Assembly (NCBI GenBank): GCA_934463345.1
Contig: CAKSJL010000008.1
Span: forward strand, 1-43,219
Direction of reading: 5' to 3'
Source: an uncultured Oscillospiraceae bacterium
Lineage (GTDB): Bacteria > Bacillota > Clostridia > Oscillospirales > Ruminococcaceae
Length of the DNA stretch: 43,219 nt
Below are positions 23,170-29,276 of this stretch, one piece after another. Below the pieces are notes generated by a model. That model saw nothing but the letters and a program-made list of their open reading frames with translations, was not told where the DNA came from and ran no database searches. The position numbers were made by a program, and so were the translations under genes. Each line of letters begins with the position of its first letter. Within the stretch, counting starts at the first letter, position 1.

Positions 23170-24540
23170 TTATTTGTTTTCTCTGTCAAGTCTTGCTGCC
23201 TTGAGCATTATAGCACATTCAAGCCTTTTCTTTTCAAGCTGACAGGAGAATTTGTGTGCGTTGTGTATATCGCCTGCATACATATAGTTGTTGGCATTGC
23301 ATCCGCCGCTGCAATAGAATTTTGCCCAGCACTGTCTGCATTCAGGCTTTGTGTATACATGTGCTGCGGCAAATTCAGCTTTCATGTTCATATCGAATGT
23401 GCCTTCATCAAGATTTCCCATTTTGTATTCTTCGATGCCGACAAACTGATGGCAAGGATAGATGTCACCGTCCGGAGTTATGGCTACATATTCGTTTCCG
23501 CAGCCGCAGCCTCTCAGACGCTTTATAGCGCATGGACCCTGATCAAGGTCAAGCATGAAATGGAAGAAATTAAACTTATTTCCCTTTTCCTCATTTTCAA
23601 GTATTCTTGCGGAAAGTCTTTCATACTCTTTAAATACGTCCGAAAGCTCTTTTTCTGTAAGAGCATACGGTACGGTTGGGGGACATACTACAGGTTCTAC
23701 AGAAATCTGGTCAAAGCCTTCGTTGTAAAGACTGAAAACGTCGTCGGAGAAATCAAGATTATATTTTGTGAATGTGCCTCTTACATAATATTCCTTATCG
23801 CCTCTTTTTGAGACAAGGCTTTTGAATTTAGGCATAATAATGTCATAGCAGCCTTTTCCGTCAACTCTTTTTCTTACCTTGTCGTTGACTTCCTTTCTGC
23901 CGTCGATTGAAAGTACAACATTTGACATCTCCTTGTTGATAAAATCAATTTTGTCATCATCCAGAAGCATGCCGTTTGTTGTTATTGTGAAACGAAAGCG
24001 TTTTCCGTATTCCTTTTCACGGGATCTTGCATATTCAACGATCTGCTTTACAACACCAAAGTTCATAAGCGGTTCTCCGCCGAAAAAGTCAAGCTCAAGA
24101 TTTTCTCTGTCGCCGGATTTTTCAAGCAGGAAGTCTATTGCCTTTTTGCCGGTTTCATAGGACATGAGCTTTCTTCCCTCTCCGAAGTCACCGGTTGAAG
24201 CAAAGCAGTATTCACATCTTAAATTACAGTCGTGGGCAATATGCAGACACATTGCTTTTACCGGAGAAGCAACAGAATATTTTGCGAATTTCTCATAATC
24301 ATCCTCAGAAAAAAGGATCTTGTCATTATACAGCTCAACGATTTCATCATAGCATGACCTTATATCCTCTTGCGGATAAAATCTTGAAAGCTTTTTCATT
24401 ACCTTTTCCGGACATTCTTTTTCAAAAGGCGGCTCAACATTGTCAAGCAGATCGTAGGTAATATCGTCAACGATATGAACACCGCCGCTGTTTGTATCAA
24501 GAACAATGTTATAGCCGTTAAGTTTATATTTATGTATCAT
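23170..24540 (-). CDS. scfB: SCIFF maturase, radical SAM/SPASM thioether enzyme
   Basis: A 456-residue radical SAM enzyme that installs thioether links in the SCIFF peptide. An N-terminal peptide-recognition region (about 1-90) precedes the radical SAM cluster motif C-AHD... with Cys at about 105, 109 and 112 (HDCNLRCEYCFAS). The GGEP segment (DFFGGEPLMNF) follows. The C-terminal SPASM region is cysteine-rich: CAIKRLRGCGCGNEY, then IYPCHQF and CRQCWAKFYCSGGCNANN, ligating auxiliary clusters. SD AAGGAG precedes ATG. The SCIFF precursor gene lies 123 bases upstream. Relatives such as CteB in Clostridium thermocellum make Cys-Thr thioethers; the exact bond here is inferred. Confidence 0.95.
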   Translation of the reverse strand: MIHKYKLNGYNIVLDTNSGGVHIVDDITYDLLDNVEPPFEKECPEKVMKKLSRFYPQEDIRSCYDEIVELYNDKILFSEDDYEKFAKYSVASPVKAMCLHIAHDCNLRCEYCFASTGDFGEGRKLMSYETGKKAIDFLLEKSGDRENLELDFFGGEPLMNFGVVKQIVEYARSREKEYGKRFRFTITTNGMLLDDDKIDFINKEMSNVVLSIDGRKEVNDKVRKRVDGKGCYDIIMPKFKSLVSKRGDKEYYVRGTFTKYNLDFSDDVFSLYNEGFDQISVEPVVCPPTVPYALTEKELSDVFKEYERLSARILENEEKGNKFNFFHFMLDLDQGPCAIKRLRGCGCGNEYVAITPDGDIYPCHQFVGIEEYKMGNLDEGTFDMNMKAEFAAAHVYTKPECRQCWAKFYCSGGCNANNYMYAGDIHNAHKFSCQLEKKRLECAIMLKAARLDRENK

Positions 24541-24566
24541 TTTTATAAAGCTCCTTGTAAAAATTC

Positions 24567-24625
24567 AAGGCAACACCGCAAAATTACTGCGCAACTGTAC
24601 GACAATAATTATGCGATATTGCCCG
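24567..24625. repeat. Type C palindromic element between SCIFF precursor and maturase
   Basis: Arms GGCAACACCGCA and TGCGATATTGCC are inverted (10 of 12 match) around about 30 bases. It is in the transcribed spacer of the scf genes, so it may form an RNA hairpin that alters the ratio of precursor to enzyme; that is an inference. Confidence 0.55.
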
Positions 24626-24663
24626 AAAAGAAAAATTCCTTTGAATGACAAACCAAATTTAAA

Positions 24664-24801
24664 TTATCTTTCGCACTTCTGGTTTGCAACAGTGCATGAA
24701 GTCTTACAAGCTGACTGACATGAAGCCTGGCACTTTCCACAGCCGCCCTTCTTAGCAGATTCCTTGAGATTTGCCTTATTGATTGTTCTAATGTGCTTCA
24801 T
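24664..24801 (-). CDS. scfA: SCIFF peptide precursor (six cysteines in forty-five)
   Basis: A 45-residue peptide too short for most gene callers. It starts MKHIRTINKANLKES, the conserved leader, and then has exactly six Cys (residues 21, 24, 28, 32, 36 and 43) in GGCGKCQASCQSAC, KTSC and KCER. This matches the SCIFF family both in length and in Cys count. SD GGAGG lies 8 bases before the ATG. The radical SAM/SPASM maturase is next downstream. No dedicated exporter or protease is adjacent. It is a ribosomally made peptide with a thioether cross-link; its biological role is unknown even in characterised relatives. Confidence 0.97.
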   Translation of the reverse strand: MKHIRTINKANLKESAKKGGCGKCQASCQSACKTSCTVANQKCER

Positions 24802-24888
24802 AAAAAACCTCCAAAACCATCTGAGCCTGTCCCGCAAGGGTATTGCTTATGCGGCTTAAACATGCTCTTCTAAAATTAATATAAAAGT

Positions 24889-24917
24889 ATTATATCACAT
24901 CTGCGTTGCTTTTTCAA
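24889..24917 (-). promoter_or_regulatory. Promoter of the SCIFF precursor
   Basis: TTGAAA, 17 bases, TATAAT on the minus strand, with ATGTGA before the -10, the same extended form as the rplJ promoter. Confidence 0.8.
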
Positions 24918-24969
24918 TAGCTTTTTCCCGAAAATATACACAAATATCGTATTTTTTTAAAGCGTCTTT

Positions 24970-25374
24970 TCATAAAGGAGGCTTTCTGATTCGTGAATTG
25001 ACGCCATATATTCCACCGACAGCTCCGGCAGGACACAGTATCAGAAGATATACTGAAAAGCTGAGTGGAGGCAGTTTTTTAAGATAGAATATGCCGAATA
25101 TAAGAGCGGCAGCGTATATGAGCACACCGCATAGCATACCGTTTGCGATGCCTTTATGACGTTTCTGTTTTCCGTAAAGATAGCCTGAAAGAATTCCACC
25201 GAAAGCTGCTGATAAGCCGGGAACAGCTGACAGGATAAATTGTGGAAGGTCTGTTCTGACGCCCATATATGCGAACACAATTATAATTCCGGACATAAGA
25301 AGAATGCCACAGCTTACTGAAAATATTATATTATAGTATTTCATTTTCCGGATTCTTTTTTTCTCTCTTCTCAT
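24970..25374 (-). CDS. TIGR04086 (YrzE-like) membrane protein
   Basis: A 134-residue protein with a basic N-terminus and four hydrophobic segments (about 14-36, 46-66, 77-95 and 103-125). It resembles TIGR04086, a small membrane family that in Clostridia is commonly encoded just upstream of the SCIFF genes, as here. Its ATG overlaps the stop of the GHL10 gene by 4 bases (ATGA), so it is translationally coupled to that gene. Function unknown; the conserved location suggests a link to SCIFF or to a neighbouring secretion-related gene. Confidence 0.8.
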   Translation of the reverse strand: MRREKKRIRKMKYYNIIFSVSCGILLMSGIIIVFAYMGVRTDLPQFILSAVPGLSAAFGGILSGYLYGKQKRHKGIANGMLCGVLIYAAALIFGIFYLKKLPPLSFSVYLLILCPAGAVGGIYGVNSRIRKPPL

Positions 25375-26633
25375 TGTCTGTCACCGCCGTTTAAAAGCTC
25401 AGCTATGCTGCTTCGTTCCGAATCGCTTATATTTTCTGAAAAGGTTGAGTCATAGCTGTATAATGCGCAGGAAAGCTTGTTTTCACGACAGAAGCTTATC
25501 TGACGTGAAACAATATCTCTGTTCTCCTTCCATTCATTCTTTCCGGTTCCTGCCCATTTGTCCTCGTTTCCTATTTTATATGTACATAAGCCGATTACAA
25601 GCTTTACGTCAGTACATGTATTCATTTCCATCCAGCTTTGAACTGTTTCTGCAAACGGACATCCCTCATTTTCAAAGCCGAAATATACCTGTGGGACTAT
25701 ATAGTCGCAGAATCCGCTTTCTGAAGCCCATTTTTTGACGTCGGCATACTGCCCGGAATAGTCAGAGTTTATATTTCCCTGAGGACTGATCCCAAAAAGA
25801 ATGCTCTGGTCAATGTCCTTTACTGTGCTGTATATCCGGGAAATCATTTTATTTACGTTTTCCAGTCGCCACTCTGAAAGGTTGTCGTTTTCTGAGAGTG
25901 AAAAAGCGGCTTCGTCAAAGCTGCTTTCAGTTGTAGGATAGAAATAATCGTCAATGTGAATACCATCAACGCTGTAATTTTCAACAATCTCGCTTACGCC
26001 CTCAGATATAAAGTCAACAACCTCCTGATATGCCGGATTAAGATACAATGTTCCGTTTACATTGACTATATAGCTGCCGTTTTTTTCGCTGTCATTGTAC
26101 CACTTTTTTATTGTAAATCCGTCATCAAGCTTCCTCATCTGTTCCTCGGTCTGACACCTCAGCGGATTTATCCAGGCATGGATGGAAAGTCCCAGCTTAT
26201 GTGCTTCCTCTGTCATTATTTCAAGCGGATCATAATCTGTGTTGTAGTATTCTCCTTTTGGAAACATATCTGAATAATAATAGCAGTCACCGAATGCCCG
26301 TACATGGACATAAATAGTGTTTACTCCCATGTCGGCAGCGTTTTTAAAGCGTTTTGCGGTATTTTTTCTGAAATCAGATTCCTGACAGTCTTTTAAAATG
26401 CTCTGATAGTCCATATATGTAAACCACATACCGATCTGATCCTCATAATTTAAAACCTGGTATTCATTGCTTTTTTGAGCTTCAGCAGAAGTTACGCCAA
26501 GCTGAGACAGGGTCTGCTCATTTAAAGAAACAGATGAGTCGTATCCGGTGTTCTGATTATGTATATTCTGCCCTTTGCAGGAAAACAGTATAAGCAAAAA
26601 GGGAAGAAGGAAAATTACAGATAGTCTTTTCAT
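25371..26633 (-). CDS. GHL10 family glycoside hydrolase-like lipoprotein
   Basis: A 420-residue exported lipoprotein. The signal is RLSVIFLLPFLLILFSC with the lipid Cys at about 19. The rest is a GHL10 (PF02638/DUF187-like) TIM-barrel: MGVNTIYVHVRAFGD, LSIHAWINPLR, YSVDGIHIDDYFYP (with acidic Asp pair on a barrel strand), then FGISPQGN and YIVPQVYFGFEN. Family members such as DigH of E. coli act on denuded peptidoglycan glycans; the substrate here is inferred. It is upstream of, and coupled to, the TIGR04086 gene. No SD of great strength is seen; ATG is the first plausible start with a signal peptide. Confidence 0.9.
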   Translation of the reverse strand: MKRLSVIFLLPFLLILFSCKGQNIHNQNTGYDSSVSLNEQTLSQLGVTSAEAQKSNEYQVLNYEDQIGMWFTYMDYQSILKDCQESDFRKNTAKRFKNAADMGVNTIYVHVRAFGDCYYYSDMFPKGEYYNTDYDPLEIMTEEAHKLGLSIHAWINPLRCQTEEQMRKLDDGFTIKKWYNDSEKNGSYIVNVNGTLYLNPAYQEVVDFISEGVSEIVENYSVDGIHIDDYFYPTTESSFDEAAFSLSENDNLSEWRLENVNKMISRIYSTVKDIDQSILFGISPQGNINSDYSGQYADVKKWASESGFCDYIVPQVYFGFENEGCPFAETVQSWMEMNTCTDVKLVIGLCTYKIGNEDKWAGTGKNEWKENRDIVSRQISFCRENKLSCALYSYDSTFSENISDSERSSIAELLNGGDRQ

Positions 26634-26658
26634 TTCAGCACGTCCCGTAGAAAGATTT

Positions 26659-26712
26659 TTAAGGCAATACTGTGCAAAGTAGTCAGGCGTGCTTCGTGCG
26701 GTGTTGCCTTAA
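26659..26712. repeat. Type C palindromic element, short copy
   Basis: TTAAGGCAATAC and GGTGTTGCCTTAA form inverted ends around about 28 bases. The right 40 bases are nearly identical to the end of the element at 1-125 (GTCAGGCGTGCTT then GTGCGGTGTTGCC). It sits just upstream of the GHL10 gene. Confidence 0.75.
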
Positions 26713-26811
26713 ACATTGCAGCTTTGTACAGTATATTATGGACACGCAGAAAAAATTCACAAAAAAACGGAAATGCCGTTATTGACAGTTCCGGAAAAAT
26801 ACTATATTGTT

Positions 26812-26978
26812 TTAGAACCCGTCTTCACAAGATATGTGTGCGGATTTCCAAGCACAATTTTTGCGCAGACAAGGCAAAAATTCGTAGGCATACTTGTGTA
26901 TGGCAAGCATTTTTAACGCAGTATGTGAAAAAATTTGCTAGAAAGACGTGCGCATACGCTTGTGAAGACGGGTTCTTA
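26812..26978. repeat. Type B palindromic element, full copy
   Basis: Inverted ends AGAACCCGTCTTCACAAG (26814-26831) and CTTGTGAAGACGGGTTCT (26959-26976), flanked by TA on both sides. The interior has the 57-base core shared with the type A element. There is no open frame of note. A second, shorter copy in opposite orientation is at 2597-2706, and two bare-hairpin relatives are at 29042-29082 and 34923-34960. Confidence 0.85.
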
Positions 26979-27039
26979 TGTAAGGGCATACCTTAAACGG
27001 TAGGCGGTCAATCCAACTCCCGGAAGGGAGTGAATACTT

Positions 27040-27141
27040 ATGAACAATTATGTTACATAGAACGATATGATTCAGTTGGGCATTTTGCTTACATCTGTTG
27101 CATCTTTTCTGTATACAATATTTCATGATAAAAGGAAATAG
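27040..27141 (+). pseudogene. Type I (holin-like) toxin with in-frame amber stop
   Basis: Starting at ATG 27040, which has GGGAG 8 bases upstream, the frame reads MNNYVT, TAG, then ND-MIQLGILLTSVASFLYT and IFHDKRK before a TAG at 27139. Reading through, it would be a 33-residue peptide with one hydrophobic helix and a basic end, the layout of TxpA/Fst-like or putative holin-like type I toxins; relatives I recall often have MxxYVTWSD at the start, so codon 7 (TAG) is probably a mutated TGG. A restart at ATG 27067 would give a 24-residue helix without a spaced SD. Likely a decayed toxin kept with an intact antitoxin. Confidence 0.65.
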
Positions 27142-27214
27142 CCGCCCTGCTTGCCATTAGGACGACTATTTTTAGTCACTTATATTGGGAGCGACCGTCT
27201 ATCGGTATGCCCTT
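27140..27214 (-). ncRNA. Candidate antisense antitoxin RNA
   Basis: A consensus promoter on the minus strand (27221-27249) should start a transcript near 27214. It runs through the complement of the toxin mRNA's 3' region, starting GGGCATACCGATAG, through AAAATAGTCGTCC, and reaching the toxin stop. The stem GTCGTCC-GGGCGGC followed by T-rich bases could end it. Overlap with the 3' end of the toxin message is the standard layout of type I systems such as txpA/ratA. The 3' end is an estimate. Confidence 0.6.
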
Positions 27215-27220
27215 TTTATT

Positions 27221-27249
27221 ATTATACACTTTTGTATGAAATATGTCAA
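27221..27249 (-). promoter_or_regulatory. Promoter of the antisense RNA
   Basis: Perfect TTGACA (27249-27244), 17 bases, perfect TATAAT (27226-27221) on the minus strand. Confidence 0.85.
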
Positions 27250-27257
27250 GTCACAGC

Positions 27258-27286
27258 TTGCTATAACCGGACAGTTATGCTATAAT
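27258..27286 (+). promoter_or_regulatory. Promoter of the ABC-F gene
   Basis: TTGCTA (27258-27263), 17 bases, TATAAT (27281-27286), with TATG before the -10. It is divergent from the antisense promoter; the -35 boxes are 8 bases apart. Confidence 0.7.
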
Positions 27287-27304
27287 TATAAGACAACGCT
27301 GTTT

Positions 27305-27358
27305 TTAAGGCAATAACATACAATTAATGGCTGATGGCTTTATGCGTTATTGCTTTAA
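27305..27358. repeat. Type C-like hairpin in the ABC-F leader
   Basis: TTAAGGCAATAAC and GTTATTGCTTTAA form inverted ends around about 28 bases. It lies wholly in the predicted 115-nt leader between promoter and ABC-F start, where it could fold as a long hairpin. Confidence 0.55.
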
Positions 27359-27408
27359 GTAATGGTTCTGTGTAATATTTTAAAGAGATTAAGTGAGGAA
27401 AAATATAA

Positions 27409-29007
27409 ATGATTACAGTTTCAAACGTTAGTATGCAGTTTGGCGGATCAACGCTTTTCAAGGATGTTGACCTGAAATTCACAGGCGGAAACTGCTATGG
27501 CATTATCGGAGCAAATGGTGCCGGAAAGTCAACATTTCTCAGAATACTCTGCGGAGAGCTTGAACCTACGACCGGCGAGGTTGTTATACCAAAGGGCGTA
27601 AGACTTTCTGTTTTAAAGCAGGATCACTTTGCCTATGAGGAATATACTGTGCTTGATACGGTAATTATGGGAAATGAACGCCTTTATGAAATTATGAAGA
27701 AAAAGGACGAGCTTTACTCAAAAGAAGATTTTACAGAGGAGGACGGCGTTCTTGCTTCTGAGCTTGAGGGAGAATTTGCGGAACTTAACGGCTGGGAGGC
27801 AGAATCAGACGCATCAAAGCTTATCCAGGGACTTGGACTTTCTGAGGATATACTTTACAATACAATGTCGTCTTTGTCAGGTAATGAGAAGGTAAAAGTT
27901 CTGCTTGCGCAGGCTCTTTTCGGAAATCCTGATATAATTCTTCTTGACGAGCCTACAAACCATCTTGATATTGATGCTGTAAAATGGCTGGAAGACTTCC
28001 TTTCTGAATATTTTGGTACAGTTCTTGTTGTATCTCATGACAGACACTTTCTTAATAATGTATGTACGCACATTGTTGATATTGATTATACAAAAATAAA
28101 AATGTACGTCGGAAACTATGAATTCTGGTATGAATCAAGTCAGCTTATGCAGAGAATGATAAAGCAGCAGAATAAAAAGGCAGAAGAGAAAATCAAGGAG
28201 CTTAAAGCCTTTATTGAGCGATTTTCAGCAAACAAATCAAAATCAAAGCAGGCAACATCAAGGAGAAAGCTGCTGGATAATCTTGCAGTTGAAGAAATGC
28301 CGGCTTCAAGCCGAAAATATCCTTTTATAGGCTTTACTCCTGATCGTGAGCTTGGCAAGGAGATACTGACTGTAAACGGTATATCAAAGACTGTTGACGG
28401 AGTTAAGCTCTTAAATAATGTCAGCTTTACATTGGGCAGGACTGATAAGGTTGCATTTATAGGCGAGAGCGAACAGGCTATAACAATGCTTTTCAAGATT
28501 CTTATGGAAGAAGAAAAGCCGGATGAGGGAACTTTCAAATGGGGCGTTTCTACTTCCGTTTCGTATTTTCCGGTTGATAACAATAAGTTTTTTGACGGCT
28601 GTGAAATGTCAATTATAGACTGGATGCGCCAGTATTCGAGCGATGAAACGGATACTTATTTAAGAGGATTTCTGGGCAGAATGCTGTTTTCCGGAGATGA
28701 TGTGTTCAAACATGTCAATGTTTTGTCCGGTGGTGAAAAGGTAAGATGTATGTTTTCAAGAATGATGCTTTTCGGTTCAAATGTTCTGGTTCTTGACCGT
28801 CCGACAAACCACCTTGACCTTGAAAGTATAACCGCGGTAAATAATGGACTTGTCAGCTTCAAGGGTGTCGTTCTGCTGGCGTCCCATGACCATGAGATCA
28901 TGCAGACGGTTGCAGACAGAATAATTGAAATTACTCCGGAAGGCTGCATTGACAGACAGGGAACCTATGAGGAATATCTGGAATTCAAGGCAGCACAAAA
29001 CGGATAG
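27409..29007 (+). CDS. ABC-F family ATPase (YkpA/YbiT-like) with degenerate second site
   Basis: A 532-residue soluble protein with two ABC domains and no membrane segments, a class that acts on ribosomes. Domain 1 has intact Walker A (GANGAGKST), signature LSGNEKVKV and Walker B LLDEPTNHLD. A linker (about 240-300, with a basic KSKSKQATSRR stretch) corresponds to the P-site tRNA interaction motif. Domain 2 is altered: the Walker A position reads GESEQAIT (residues 352-359; Ala-Ile in place of Gly-Lys), and the second Walker B reads LVLDRPTNHLD with Arg464 in place of the catalytic Glu. The second signature LSGGEKVRC is kept. No resistance phenotype can be read from this. Confidence 0.92.
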   Translation: MITVSNVSMQFGGSTLFKDVDLKFTGGNCYGIIGANGAGKSTFLRILCGELEPTTGEVVIPKGVRLSVLKQDHFAYEEYTVLDTVIMGNERLYEIMKKKDELYSKEDFTEEDGVLASELEGEFAELNGWEAESDASKLIQGLGLSEDILYNTMSSLSGNEKVKVLLAQALFGNPDIILLDEPTNHLDIDAVKWLEDFLSEYFGTVLVVSHDRHFLNNVCTHIVDIDYTKIKMYVGNYEFWYESSQLMQRMIKQQNKKAEEKIKELKAFIERFSANKSKSKQATSRRKLLDNLAVEEMPASSRKYPFIGFTPDRELGKEILTVNGISKTVDGVKLLNNVSFTLGRTDKVAFIGESEQAITMLFKILMEEEKPDEGTFKWGVSTSVSYFPVDNNKFFDGCEMSIIDWMRQYSSDETDTYLRGFLGRMLFSGDDVFKHVNVLSGGEKVRCMFSRMMLFGSNVLVLDRPTNHLDLESITAVNNGLVSFKGVVLLASHDHEIMQTVADRIIEITPEGCIDRQGTYEEYLEFKAAQNG

Positions 29008-29041
29008 AACCTTTGAAACCTGTACAAACAGACTTGCCATA

Positions 29042-29082
29042 TAAGAACCCGTCCGCATTTTCCTGTGCAGACGGGTTCTTAA
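29042..29082. terminator. Bare type B hairpin acting as ABC-F terminator
   Basis: TAAGAACCCGTC / GACGGGTTCTTA stem around CGCATTTTCCTGTGCA, then AAATATTT. The stem is the terminal repeat of the type B element without its interior. Confidence 0.75.
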
Positions 29083-29210
29083 ATATTTCGGGTAATAGGC
29101 ATATTGGAAAATTCTGAAAAAACAATGTGCAATTTCAATAAAATATATTCTGCCTGTAAGCCAATTTAGACAAACATTTGCGCCAAGTGCGGTAAAATTA
29201 TCAAAAATAC
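29083..29210. other. Intergenic, nothing recognised
   Basis: A low-GC stretch between the ABC-F terminator and the GH5 promoter. I see no open frame with a SD and no strong structure. Confidence 0.4.
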
Positions 29211-29239
29211 TTGACACTTGTTCTGAAATAATATAAAAT
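29211..29239 (+). promoter_or_regulatory. Promoter of the GH5 endoglucanase gene
   Basis: TTGACA (29211-29216), 17 bases, TAAAAT (29234-29239). Unlike most promoters here it lacks the TG extension. Confidence 0.75.
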
Positions 29240-29276
29240 ATGCTATGTTATATTAATCGTTTTCAGGGAGGTAAAT

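Larger units (their letters stand above)
26984..27218 (+). ncRNA. Type I toxin mRNA region with pairing 5' and 3' ends
   Basis: GGGCATACC (26984-26992) is complementary to GGTATGCCC (27204-27212), and the flanking GGCGGTC (27002-27008) pairs with GACCGTC (27193-27199). A T-run follows. Such end-to-end pairing is known to keep type I toxin mRNAs folded and poorly translated. Between the ends lie an SD (GGGAG), the toxin frame and a stem GCCGCCCT / AGGACGACT just after the toxin stop. The sense promoter was not found with confidence; it may be supplied by the type B element. Confidence 0.6.

Noticed and set aside
27058..27060. In-frame TAG read as pyrrolysine in the toxin peptide
   Set aside because: No pylTSBCD genes or methylamine methyltransferase context are seen. 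A point mutation from TGG is simpler.
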